A stretch of DNA of 64,000 bases from Hondaea fermentalgiana (Eukaryota; Sar; Bigyra; Thraustochytrida; Thraustochytriidae): NCBI GenBank assembly GCA_014084085.1, contig NPFB01000075.1, positions 34,302 to 98,301 of the forward strand, read 5' to 3'. Below, in pieces: positions 30,197 to 39,582 of this stretch. Every line of letters starts with the position of its first letter. The stretch's first letter is position 1. Made by a program: the position numbers and the translations under genes. The notes under the pieces are model-generated. The model made no database searches. It had not been told where the DNA came from and worked only from the letters and a program-made list of their open reading frames with translations.

Positions 30197-31432
30197 ATGC
30201 CTTTCGGTTTCGGCAGATCCAAGAAGGCCGCGGCGGCGGGAACGGTCGCGCCTGCAGCAGCAGCCGCTGCCGAGCCCACGCAAGACGAACAGGACAACGC
30301 GGAGATAGCGCGCCAGTTTCAGGAGAAAACCGAAGAAGTGCGCAGGCTTATTAAGGAGCATGAGAAAGAGGGCGAGGCCACCTACGATGAGGCCAGGGCG
30401 AATGCGGCCGCGTTTGCGGAGACGCTGGCGAAAATGGACAAGTTCTTCGTGCATGACTACAAAGTGACGATCTCGTGGTCCCGCGTGCTTGGTGCAATCT
30501 GGGCCATCACCTGGACGGTCCTCGCGTTCATCAACAGTGGCCTTTTCGATGACTCAGAAGATGATTCGGACATCGCGGGGACAATTACGGACCAGGTCGT
30601 CGAGCACGTTTGTGAGCAGACCAGTTGTTCGCTCGCGGTTGGGATCCAGTGGGCAATTCTTGCCCTGCTCGCATGGATGATTGGCCGTGACTTCACGGTC
30701 CCGATCAGCGATCTTTCCCTACCCGATCCCCCCAAGGAGAAAATTACAATCCCACCCAACGCCACGCGTAAGTACGTTGAATGGCCAGGCAACGGCGGCA
30801 GGTTTGAGCGCGGCAAAATTTACAAGGTTCGGGAACTGCCCTTGAAGGATAGAGAGGAGCACGGCATTCCGGAGGAGGAGATTCTCGAAGAATATGTGAA
30901 GTTCGCGACGGAGCTCAAGCGCCGGAACCGCTTCCGCGGCCGCATCTTTGAGTCCCGGGCGGGCCAGGTCGCCCCGACATTCGCTGAGTTCGTTGACGAT
31001 CTCATCCGACCATTGATCGAGGAAAAACACCAAGAGGAACAGCGTCTCAAGAAAGAGGTACCTGCCTATCAGATAAAGGTTGATAAACTCCGCGAGCAAC
31101 ATCTTGCCCGTGTCGAATGGTGGGCTGCCTTCAACAAAAGACTTCACACGGTCACCTGGTTCGTTCAGACGCTAATCGCTCTTGGCCTCATGACCGCATT
31201 TCCCATTATCACATCCCGTGACATCTGCACTGACACCCTCATTCCCTTCTGCGGCTTCCCGGGCTTCTTGTTTGGCAGCACAACCTTCACGCTCTGCACT
31301 TACGTGATCGTAATTCGCACTGTATGGGCGCCCGAGATCCTCGAGGAAGTCTTATTGACTGGCACCCAGATCAGGGCTCACGCGGATTCGGCGTACGCCA
31401 AGGGGCGCCGTCCATCCGGTGTCAGCAGTTGA
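30197..31432 (+). CDS. unknown four-span membrane protein in a repeat-bounded block
   Basis: 411 residues. The ATG at 30197 (CACGATGCC) gives a short basic N-terminus (MPFGFGRSKKAAAAG), an Ala run and a helical, probably coiled-coil segment (about residues 30-90). Hydrophobic spans lie at about 96-116, 145-165, 318-340 and 350-375. A charged domain of about 150 residues sits between spans 2 and 3 and contains several Lys/Glu-rich helices. No family recognised. The gene is a single exon bounded by 100-bp direct repeats 3.05 kb apart, with 280-bp repeats upstream. Whether it moves with them is unknown. Confidence 0.7.
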   Translation: MPFGFGRSKKAAAAGTVAPAAAAAAEPTQDEQDNAEIARQFQEKTEEVRRLIKEHEKEGEATYDEARANAAAFAETLAKMDKFFVHDYKVTISWSRVLGAIWAITWTVLAFINSGLFDDSEDDSDIAGTITDQVVEHVCEQTSCSLAVGIQWAILALLAWMIGRDFTVPISDLSLPDPPKEKITIPPNATRKYVEWPGNGGRFERGKIYKVRELPLKDREEHGIPEEEILEEYVKFATELKRRNRFRGRIFESRAGQVAPTFAEFVDDLIRPLIEEKHQEEQRLKKEVPAYQIKVDKLREQHLARVEWWAAFNKRLHTVTWFVQTLIALGLMTAFPIITSRDICTDTLIPFCGFPGFLFGSTTFTLCTYVIVIRTVWAPEILEEVLLTGTQIRAHADSAYAKGRRPSGVSS

Positions 31433-31534
31433 TGCAGTGACCGGTGCTCGCAGTGCGGGCAATTCTCTCTGCTCTCCTTTCGCTACCTCGAAGTAGGACT
31501 CTTTTTGAGAATAAAGTAAAGATAATAATAATAA

Positions 31535-31641
31535 TAAATGGATTTGTAGCCATGCCAAAGACTTTTTAATTTAAGTCTTGGAGATTTGCTCTCGCAAATG
31601 TTTCCGTCGACAGAAATCACACGGGATCATAATTTTTGCTT
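31535..31641 (+). repeat. 100-bp dispersed element, copy 2
   Basis: Same orientation as the copy after nrdJ, about 100 bp after the stop of the four-span gene. It ends about 20 bp before the stop codon of the convergent PAXBP1-like gene. Confidence 0.93.
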
Positions 31642-31660
31642 TTTTGCTTTTCATTTGCTA

Positions 31661-33550
31661 TTATACATTGTCAAGGTCATCCAGATGGCGACGAATCTGC
31701 GCGAGAGCTGCCCAGCCTTCGCTCGCATGCGTCTCAAGAAACCGCAGAGCACGATCTTCGAGTTCACCGGCGCTCGCGCGTACTGCCCGCAATGCTTCGT
31801 TTCGCGCGCGTAGCGGACTCCTATCTGAAGCCATCCATACCCGGGACGAGCGCAGCACGCCCACAATGAGCTCAAGCTGTCGCTCACAGGTCTGTCGTGC
31901 GTACCCTGTCGTGTCTTCAAAGACACTGGAGCTCAGTAAAGGCACACCGAGAGAATCCATGCAATGCGTAAGCGTCGAGGCCGCTGCCTGTGCGAGAGCG
32001 TACACATGTCGCGAGACCCCACTCTTGTCCATTTCTTGCGCAAGTGTTTGCGTTACAAGTTCGCAAATGCGAAGGATATGCCTTGAGCTTGCCGTATCGC
32101 AAGCGTCCCATTCGTTTCGCATTCGCGTACATAGTGAGGGCACAAGGTCGCGCGAAATGCTAGCGGCGACCACGCCCTCGATCGCGCTAAGCGCATCGAC
32201 CCACGCGAAAGCAGGGCCCGCCTCGGCCCACGACGCGGGCGGTACAGCTTTGGACATTGTGTGCGGGTCCCAACGCACAAGACAGGCATGAAGATAAGGT
32301 GCAACCAGCTCAGGAATTGCAAGCGAGACGGAGGCCTCGTCAAAGTCAGCCTTGTTAGACTCGCGCCACTTGGCCACGTCTGCGACCCAGGCAAGGCTGT
32401 CAAAAGGCGCTGCGACATCCTCGAACACAAGGCCGAGCGCCTTGAGTATTTGTGAGGCGCGCAATTCTCGAGCTTTGATAGCAACCAGATCACCCTCATC
32501 ACTTATCAAGTTGGTCCCACCTGTCGCAGCCCATCGAGAACTAGCATTGTTGACACGGTCACGCACGTCGCGCATGCGTCTTGCGCTGATATCGCGACCT
32601 AGCTCGTCGACCTCGCGCGGTCCTCTAGCGGATGAGTTAAGCAGGCGCTTGGGAAATCGAGGTCCACAGTTCTCGAGGTTCATTGTCTCGCAAACAATCA
32701 GCATGTCGGCAACAGCTTGATGACGCGCGAACTTTCGCCCCCGTTTTCGATCCCTTCGGAGTTTGCCAAGACTCTGAAGCACTTGCTTCACCATGGGCGC
32801 CTTGTGTTTCAAGCACTCACGCAAACCTTCAACGAACTTGCGCCATTGCTGCCTTCGATCGTACTGTGCACAAGCCTGTTCTAGAGCCCCCCTGTGCTGC
32901 TCGAGCTCCTCCTGCATGCCAGCAAGCTCTTCGTCGCGCTTTGTCACGCGATATGTTGCCGTTTCGCTCTCGTCCCGCGCATCCTGCGCCAAGCGATGCA
33001 CGCTTGCAAAAATATCACGACGGGCAAGCGTTGGTTTTTCTACGACGACAGGCTCGGCAGGCTGCTTCGCAATCGGGTCCATTGCCCCGCCACGCCGCAT
33101 CAAGGCGTCCTCCCAGGCCTGATCATCCTCGCTGTATCCCACGACTTTGGCGTCAATGTCTGGGTCGAGGCGAGGATCTGTTTTGTCAAAGCCATCTTTC
33201 ATATCCACGTCGTCAATGTCAGCATCGTCGTGCGCCTTGACTTTTTCGGGGCGGACGAATGTCTTGGCGCCGTCCGCATCCTGACGCCGCTCTTTCTTGC
33301 GACGACCCCGGCTCGCGAGGACAATCGTCTCGTCCTCCTCCTGGTCCTGGTCGCCTCTCTCGTGGCCCCCGTCGCCGACCCCGCCTTCGTTGCTGCTGCT
33401 CGCCAGGGCAGCGGTGGCGGCTGCGGCGGGAGCGGCGGGAGCAGCAGCAGCAGAGTCCGCGCCTGCGCCTACGCCTACGCCTGCAGCACTCAGATCCTGC
33501 GCCGCGAGGCTCGCGCCCTCTGCGCGCCTGCGCCGGCGCTTCTTGAACAT
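31661..33550 (-). CDS. PAXBP1/GCFC-like (NTR2/ILP1-related) nuclear protein
   Basis: 629 residues from the ATG at 33550 (MFKKRRRRR). The basic N-terminus, acidic low-complexity stretch, TFVRPEKVKAH patch and VVGYSEDDQAWEDALMRRGG block match the GCFC/PAXBP1 family, whose animal members bind Pax proteins and whose fungal counterpart (Ntr2) helps spliceosome disassembly. The rest is long and helical: a coiled coil around ELAGMQEELEQHRGALEQACAQYDRR, then the GCFC domain with FDSLAWVADVAKW and LVAPYLHACLVRWDP. Nuclear action is expected. In the N-terminal region, GCG/GCA runs encode polyalanine. Confidence 0.75.
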   Translation of the reverse strand: MFKKRRRRRAEGASLAAQDLSAAGVGVGAGADSAAAAPAAPAAAATAALASSSNEGGVGDGGHERGDQDQEEDETIVLASRGRRKKERRQDADGAKTFVRPEKVKAHDDADIDDVDMKDGFDKTDPRLDPDIDAKVVGYSEDDQAWEDALMRRGGAMDPIAKQPAEPVVVEKPTLARRDIFASVHRLAQDARDESETATYRVTKRDEELAGMQEELEQHRGALEQACAQYDRRQQWRKFVEGLRECLKHKAPMVKQVLQSLGKLRRDRKRGRKFARHQAVADMLIVCETMNLENCGPRFPKRLLNSSARGPREVDELGRDISARRMRDVRDRVNNASSRWAATGGTNLISDEGDLVAIKARELRASQILKALGLVFEDVAAPFDSLAWVADVAKWRESNKADFDEASVSLAIPELVAPYLHACLVRWDPHTMSKAVPPASWAEAGPAFAWVDALSAIEGVVAASISRDLVPSLCTRMRNEWDACDTASSRHILRICELVTQTLAQEMDKSGVSRHVYALAQAAASTLTHCMDSLGVPLLSSSVFEDTTGYARQTCERQLELIVGVLRSSRVWMASDRSPLRARNEALRAVRASAGELEDRALRFLETHASEGWAALAQIRRHLDDLDNV

Positions 33551-33730
33551 CGGGTGGGTCCAACTTGTTCGAGGTTTGTTGGTCGCTCGTCTTGGTCGCC
33601 CTCGATCGTTGAAGGGCCACCAGAGAACGAGAACTATCGACAAGAGAATCAGGAATACAAGGAACGACGCGGAGCGAAAAGAACTTTGAAAGCTTGATTG
33701 ATTTATACAGGGTTGACTTGGCTTGGTGGT

Positions 33731-36151
33731 CTAGGCCTGGTCAAAGATATCTTGGTATGCGCGAAGTTGGGCGACATCTCCACTTGCGCGCAAAGTGGGT
33801 GCTTTGCCTTTGGGAGGCAGCTCGGGCTCCATGCGGTACAGTCCATTGCTGTAGCAGTGGCCCAAGGAAGGGGCGAGCCAATAGCTCCATGCGTACATCC
33901 GTCCCGTAGTCGAGTCGATGCTCGCCTCTTTGGTCACAATGGCGCGCTCGATCATCTCCGAAGCCTGTTCCGGAGACAAGATCTCCATGTGATCAAAGTA
34001 TGTGCGAGTCGTGCCCGGCAAAGCGATCATCTTGGTTCGCACCAAAGGCATGTACACTGTGCTCACCTTGATATTCTCTGTGGCAGTCTCTGATGCAATG
34101 CACTTCATGGCTTCCGTCAAGGCGGCCTTGGAACCAACATAAGCCGAAAACCGACCCGCACATCCTCGCTGGGCAATCGAACCAATGTTGATAATGTGGC
34201 CCTGCTTTTGCGCGCGCATTCCAGGAAGCAAATCGAGCGTCACGCGCATCGATCCATAGTAATTCAGCTGCATCAGACGCTCAAAATCGTGAAAGCGGTC
34301 CCGCGTCTGATACTCTACCGAGCGGCGGATGGACCGCCCCGCATTATTCACCAAAATGTCCACAGCCTTGTACTTGGCATTAACTTTGTCCAGCATCGCA
34401 TATGTCGATTCGTCTTGAGCCAGGTCCGCAACAAAAACGTCGGCCGTACCTCCATTCGCCTCGATTTCGTCACGCACAGCCTCCAGCTTCTCGATCGACC
34501 GAGCCACAAGAAGCACGTGCGCTCCAGTTTTGCCGAGTCGCAGTGCCAGCATCTTTCCGATACCGTCAGAGGCGCCAGTGATCATGACAGTTTTGCCGCG
34601 AACAGCAGTCTCCAAAGCCGTCGTCTTGCTGCGACCAGGGTCCATAAAGCGCACATAGTAGTCCCAAAGTCGCCACGCATAGCGGTCGAAGTGAGGGCAA
34701 TGAATGTCCGTTCCTCCCAGCGCAGCGCGCGATTCGCAGTCGTCGTAGCTGGACTTGATCGCCATACAGGCCAGCGCCTGCTCCGGGATCTCAAAGAAGT
34801 TCTTGGCAACAACAGCCGGCATTTGCGCAAGAATGGGGATCTTCGCGATGCGATCCAGGAACTTTGTGTTGGCTAAGCTTTGCAAAAGCTTTGGTACAGA
34901 GGCAGAAAAGCCCGGCGCCCCAGCAGCTGCCGCCAAGGTATTCATGACCTCGATGGCTGACATGGGAGACGGATCCACCAGATGAAAGGTCTTGCTGCGA
35001 TGGTTGGGCGCATCGCTGTGTGCAATGAATGCCATAGCACGTGCAACGTAGTCTACGGGGACAATGGGAACCTTGTTGCCTCCAAGAAAGGGGAGAACAG
35101 CCGACGAGGGTAACATCTTGCTGGCATTTTGAATGGGTTTGAAAAAGTGGTACAGCCCGTCGATTTCGTCCGCTTCGCCCGAGAGTGAGCTCCCCACGAT
35201 GATGCCAGGTCTGTAGACTCGAAGGTCGCCCTTGAAGCTGGCCCGCGCTAGCTTTTCGGCTTCGAAGGCGCGTTGTGCAGACGGATCCGAGAAAGTTTGT
35301 CCTTCGTCGAGAGCATCTTCGAACCAAACTCCCTCGTGATCACCAGCGACTGCTAGAGTGCTCATCAAGTGGAAGCGTGTATTCCACGCGCTGTGGAGCA
35401 TGCTGGCGAAGTCGATCATATGCGCCGTGTCTGCGCACTCGGCGAGACTCGCGAGGTGGAAAAAGTGGTCCACGCTGATCGGTGTCGCATCCTTTTCTTC
35501 ATCTTCTTGATTTTGTACATTGTTGCCCGTGAGCAAGTCTGCGATGCTCTGCTCAAGACCAAGCCCGACGCTGTTAAGACGAGCGTTGAGCGGAAGAAAG
35601 CGGTCGCTGTTGGACTCGCCGCACCGCTGTCTGATCTTGTTGAGCAGGGTGATGCGGGCCGAAGGCGATGTGAGCGCAAGGACGAGCGAGTTGGACTTGC
35701 GCGTGAGAAGCTCGGCAATGATGAAAGATCCAAGCAAAGAACTCGCGCCTGTGACCAAGTAAATGACGCCACCGGCCTGCTTTGCTGCGCTGATACGCTG
35801 CGAGAGCTCTTGCGCCGAAATGCGAGTGTCGCCGTTCATCTCGCGATGGTTTTTTTGGCCTTTGGAATTGCCATCTAGGGGCGCGATGTTTTCGCGCGAC
35901 TCACTTCCTGCTTCTCTGAGCCCCCCTTCCTTCATTTCGTCTTGATCGTATCCGACTGGACCGAGCTGTTGCTGGAGCTTGAGCCCGCTGGCGTTGGCCA
36001 GTGTTTCATTGTCTCGCGTGTTCGGCTGGTCGATGAGCTTTGCGAACTGCGGTTGCATCGGTGTCTCTCTCGCGCGAGCGGGCCTTGTCGATCTGGCAAA
36101 AAGTCGCCGAGCGGCGCTGTCACACGAGGCGTTTCTCTTGAATGGCCACAT
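33731..36151 (-). CDS. two-domain fatty acyl-CoA/ACP reductase (MaACR/FcrA-like)
   Basis: 806 residues from the ATG at 36151. An N-terminal atypical Rossmann (Male-sterility/NAD-binding_4) domain (about 130-480) carries TGASSLLGS, the DHFFHLASL strand, YRPGIIVGSSLSGEADEIDG, and IVPVDYVARA. It is followed by a classical SDR (about 520-760) with ITGASDGIG, LVNNAG and Tyr671-x-x-x-Lys675 (YVGSK). Marinobacter and mycobacterial proteins with this order reduce fatty acyl-CoA or acyl-ACP to fatty alcohol with NADPH. In the N-terminal domain, where the family has Tyr-x-x-x-Lys, I read Ser-Ala-Gln-Arg-Ala, so the first reduction may be altered. The N-terminal 30 residues are Arg-rich. An upstream in-frame ATG at 36478 would add 109 residues, including a translated 16-bp tandem repeat, and I consider it less likely. 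Confidence 0.8.
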   Translation of the reverse strand: MWPFKRNASCDSAARRLFARSTRPARARETPMQPQFAKLIDQPNTRDNETLANASGLKLQQQLGPVGYDQDEMKEGGLREAGSESRENIAPLDGNSKGQKNHREMNGDTRISAQELSQRISAAKQAGGVIYLVTGASSLLGSFIIAELLTRKSNSLVLALTSPSARITLLNKIRQRCGESNSDRFLPLNARLNSVGLGLEQSIADLLTGNNVQNQEDEEKDATPISVDHFFHLASLAECADTAHMIDFASMLHSAWNTRFHLMSTLAVAGDHEGVWFEDALDEGQTFSDPSAQRAFEAEKLARASFKGDLRVYRPGIIVGSSLSGEADEIDGLYHFFKPIQNASKMLPSSAVLPFLGGNKVPIVPVDYVARAMAFIAHSDAPNHRSKTFHLVDPSPMSAIEVMNTLAAAAGAPGFSASVPKLLQSLANTKFLDRIAKIPILAQMPAVVAKNFFEIPEQALACMAIKSSYDDCESRAALGGTDIHCPHFDRYAWRLWDYYVRFMDPGRSKTTALETAVRGKTVMITGASDGIGKMLALRLGKTGAHVLLVARSIEKLEAVRDEIEANGGTADVFVADLAQDESTYAMLDKVNAKYKAVDILVNNAGRSIRRSVEYQTRDRFHDFERLMQLNYYGSMRVTLDLLPGMRAQKQGHIINIGSIAQRGCAGRFSAYVGSKAALTEAMKCIASETATENIKVSTVYMPLVRTKMIALPGTTRTYFDHMEILSPEQASEMIERAIVTKEASIDSTTGRMYAWSYWLAPSLGHCYSNGLYRMEPELPPKGKAPTLRASGDVAQLRAYQDIFDQA

Positions 36152-38074
36152 GGCGCTTGCTTGTTCTTGATGGATGATTCGGATTTGCGATGATTCGGGT
36201 TTGCGATGATTCGGGTTTGCGATGATTCGGGTTTGCGATGATTCGGGTTTGCGATGATTCGCTTTTACTTCGTCGGGCCTTCGCGCCGCATTGGCATTCG
36301 CACGCCAGAGTCGAAGAGGCCTGCTTTCTTGTCCCTCTTCGTCTGCCTCTCCAAGAGCCCGATCAAAGTCCCCAAATTGATTGAGGGGGCGCTGAATGAT
36401 CTCTTCTTCTTTTTTTCCCAGTGTGAGTGTGCGCTCACAATGACTGGCACTTGCACCGACGCAAGGTATTCTCTCCATCTCTGCGTAAGAAGAGCCGATC
36501 AGGCTGAATGCAGAGACACGGCGAACTCTACTTGCTTAGATGGATGGCCCGAGACGGTGCTTTGTTCATACCGCTGCTGCTGCTGCAAGAAGCTCCTCGG
36601 ACAACTAAGAGGCCTGCCTGTGTTGGTTGAGCGGGATTTTGCGTTGCGCACCAAAATTCTGAGTGGACGGCTCTCTCCGAGTCTTTCTTTTCACTGGCCA
36701 GCCAGCGAGCGACCAACTCGTTGCTCGAGTTTGAAGGCAACCGGCGCCAGAGTCAGGAGTTGTGCAGCGTGAAGCACGCGCTGGCTGATCGTACGTCGCG
36801 CAGAAAGCAAATCGTACTGCCTTGACAGTCAGTCTGACCGACCTAGTCGTCACGATCTTGAGGGCGAAGAGATTCTTCAGTTTTTGAGAAGTCAATCACT
36901 GCCAGAGCCAGCCGTGATGACCGATTAGACAGGTGGCACGCATTTCTTCGATGCGTCACCGCAGAGGACGCACGTCGTTCAAAGTGACCAATGATACGAT
37001 TTTCCGTGCCGAGTCATTTGTTTTTTTGTTTATGAAGCGCTTCGTCATCAGTCGTCGACGACGGATCGATCACCAACGCAGGCTTCTCACGCGAGAATTA
37101 TTTGGCTGGCGCTGATGCTGGGTGAATTTACAGTGGTTAAAATGTGCACGGGTTGGCCAAGATCGGCGTTGATGTGGGGAAGAGGTTGCGCTCGGCTTGT
37201 CGGTCTCCCTCGAGCACTCCGCTTGAGCGAGTTGACAAAAAAAAATAATAAGCCTTTGGAAGCAAGTCTCTCGAGTCCGATAAACCAACGAGTGTTTCGC
37301 AAACCGGTCATTCAAGCTAGCATCAGTTGCAACTGCAGCTTGAAGCGCAATGGTGAGGCATCGTGGACAAAATAGAATGATGAAGAAGCAGTCGCACCTA
37401 TTCCAAAGAAAAAGAGACCTAGTGTCTGTCTCGCTGCCAGAGCAAGAGACCCTTCCCATCGATGATGTAGCTGATTAGCTCTTACATGGTAGTGATCACC
37501 CGCCCTTTCCGTACACGAAAGCAAGCTTGAGCTCAAGCCCGCGACTGTATCTGTGAACGCATCTCGCAGAAGTTTGATCCGAGATGTTTGCCGTCAACAT
37601 TTGCTTAAAGACAGACGCTCCAAGCAATGAGGATAAGGCTAGACTGGGGTATCCAGAAACAGCGCCCGCATGTGATTCCGGTGCAACCTATGTCTATACC
37701 AGTCTTCCCATTCTACCAATCTCCATTCTACTACTACCATTCTCTCTGTCTCCTTCGGATGGAAACGTCGCTCGCGCGCGAGTGGGCCTTGATGATCTGG
37801 CAAAAAGCCGCCGCCGCTGGCACACGAGACAGAAGCGACTTGCGCGGGGAGAAGAGCGACTCGTCGCGCGTGGCTCGCTCGCGCACGGGCGCGCAACTGC
37901 AGCTAGGCCGACAGCGCCTCGCCCGAGCGGCGAAAGGGTCGCCCACCTTGCAAAGGCAAGGCAAGGCAAGGCAGAGCCTTTTGCATTGATCAAAAGAGCC
38001 AAGGAGTCGACAACCGCCTCGCCGCCGACTCTGCAAGGTGGACCGAAGAGCGCAAGGCGCGTGGTATCGTGACG
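36152..38074. other. 1.9-kb divergent intergenic region
   Basis: It lies between the acyl reductase (minus) and COPE (plus). It starts with the 16-bp tandem array (36180-36258). A 60-bp segment at about 37770-37830 resembles 36066-36125 inside the acyl reductase 5' coding region. AAGGC pentamers occur at 37957-37977. No supported ORF or RNA gene. Confidence 0.5.
36180..36258. repeat. 16-bp tandem repeat, about five units
   Basis: The unit GATGATTCGGGTTTGC is repeated with one variant unit, just upstream of the acyl reductase start at 36151. Confidence 0.93.
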
Positions 38075-38962
38075 ATGGAGCTCGACGAGCTGTTCTCGGT
38101 GCGTAACCTCTTTTGGCTGGGCAGCTACGATGCCGCAATCGAGGAGGCACAGCAGCTCCAGGCCAAGACCGATCGCGAGAAGATTGACCGCGATGTCTAC
38201 GTGTTCCGCTCGTACATTGCCAAGGGCGAGGGTGCCAAGGTGATCGACGCCGTAGGCGACCAGGGTTCCGCGTCGACGGATGTTCTTGCCGTGAAGCTCC
38301 TCGCATCGTTTGTGACGCAGCCGAACAATCGCGAAGCGGTGCTTGGGACCTTTACCGAATGGCTCAACGACGAGACCTCCAAGGACAACCAGATGCTTCA
38401 AATCATGGCGTCTACCGCCTTTGCGGAGGCCAGCGACACCAAGGAGGCCCTTCGGGCGCTGCGCGCAACGGGCAACCTGGAAGTGCATGCGCTTCGCGTT
38501 CAGATTTTCATCGGCATGAACCGCGTGGACCTGGCCACCAAGGAGCTCAAGACCATGCAGGACTTGGATGATGATTCGGCGCTCACGCAGCTTTCGCTTG
38601 CCCGCGTGCACCTCGCCTCTGGCGGTGAAAAATATCAAGAGGCAGCGTACATTTTCCAGGAGCAGATTGACAAGACCATGTCCAGCACGCTTCTGCTCAA
38701 CGGCCTTGCCGCGAGTCACATGCAGATGAAGAACTTTTCTGACGCTGAAAAGTACCTCCAGGAGGCTCGTCAAAAGGACCCCAAGGACGTTGATGTTCTC
38801 ATTAATAGCATTTCATGCGCAGCGAACCTGCGCAAGCCTCTGCAGCCCCTCATTGGGGCCCTCAAGGAGGTCGCACCGGGCCATCCTCTTTTGGAGCAGC
38901 TTGGTTCCTGCAAGTCTGAGTTCGACCGCATGGCTGCATCCTTTGAGGTCCCTGCATCATAA
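38075..38962 (+). CDS. COPE: coatomer subunit epsilon
   Basis: 295 residues from the ATG at 38075 (a GTG at 38069 is in frame but not used). Typical start MELDELFSVRNLFWLGSYDAAIEEA, then TPR-like helical hairpins throughout (ALRVQIFIGMNRVDLATKELKTMQ, AAYIFQEQI, LLLNGLAASHMQMKNFSDAEKYLQEA) and the final HPLLEQLGSCKSEFDRMAA. Length matches the family (about 295-310). Epsilon-COP stabilises alpha-COP in the COPI B-subcomplex, which coats Golgi-to-ER vesicles. It is convergent with RER1, a COPI-dependent retrieval receptor. Confidence 0.95.
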   Translation: MELDELFSVRNLFWLGSYDAAIEEAQQLQAKTDREKIDRDVYVFRSYIAKGEGAKVIDAVGDQGSASTDVLAVKLLASFVTQPNNREAVLGTFTEWLNDETSKDNQMLQIMASTAFAEASDTKEALRALRATGNLEVHALRVQIFIGMNRVDLATKELKTMQDLDDDSALTQLSLARVHLASGGEKYQEAAYIFQEQIDKTMSSTLLLNGLAASHMQMKNFSDAEKYLQEARQKDPKDVDVLINSISCAANLRKPLQPLIGALKEVAPGHPLLEQLGSCKSEFDRMAASFEVPAS

Positions 38963-39582
38963 GCTCTGTGTGACCTTGTTATCTTTTCGCTATCATCTTT
39001 TCATCGAGCTACTTTTCATAAAAGCCAATCAATTTAGCCTAGATCGAAGCTTCTTGATTCGTTTTTCTGATCAAAGTGAAAGAGAGAGAGAGAGAGAGTA
39101 CGACGAAGAATATGATATAAGGGTGTCAGAAAACAGCGCAACACCTTACTTGGGCATCCGTCCAGAAAAAGCAACAGGATCGTAATGCAGCTGGAGAGAA
39201 AGTTCTGGTTTGAAAGAAGAAAGCATTTAGCTTGCCTAGCTACTTCCCAAGGTGACGAAGGCTACGAAATCTTATTTTGGGGAGAGCCAAGTAAGAAGGG
39301 AAAGAGAGAAAAAGAGAATGCGCAAAGAATTATAAAGGTTGGGTCTCAGACTGTCCGGCAAGCTGGACACGCTCCGCAAATCCTTGTCTCGGCTCGCGCT
39401 CGCTCCAGCAACCAACTTGAAGGCCAGCAAACGGGCGAGCGACCGGGCGATTTGGTTGATTGGTCGGATATTCGCCCAGCAAAATTATTCTCACTCTTGT
39501 TCAAGCTAAACTTGCCCCCAGTTCCACTTTTCTTCCCTGGCCTCTACCGATGCTGCACCTGGATCGTGTCGAGCTAGCTCCT
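38963..39582. other. 3' intergenic between COPE and RER1
   Basis: About 620 bp between two facing stop codons, with a GA dinucleotide run at 39079-39097. No supported gene. Confidence 0.5.

Noticed and set aside
28482..31641. LTR retrotransposon
   Set aside because: Direct repeats are only 100 bp, and the enclosed gene is a membrane protein with no reverse transcriptase, integrase or gag motif; no tRNA primer site was seen.
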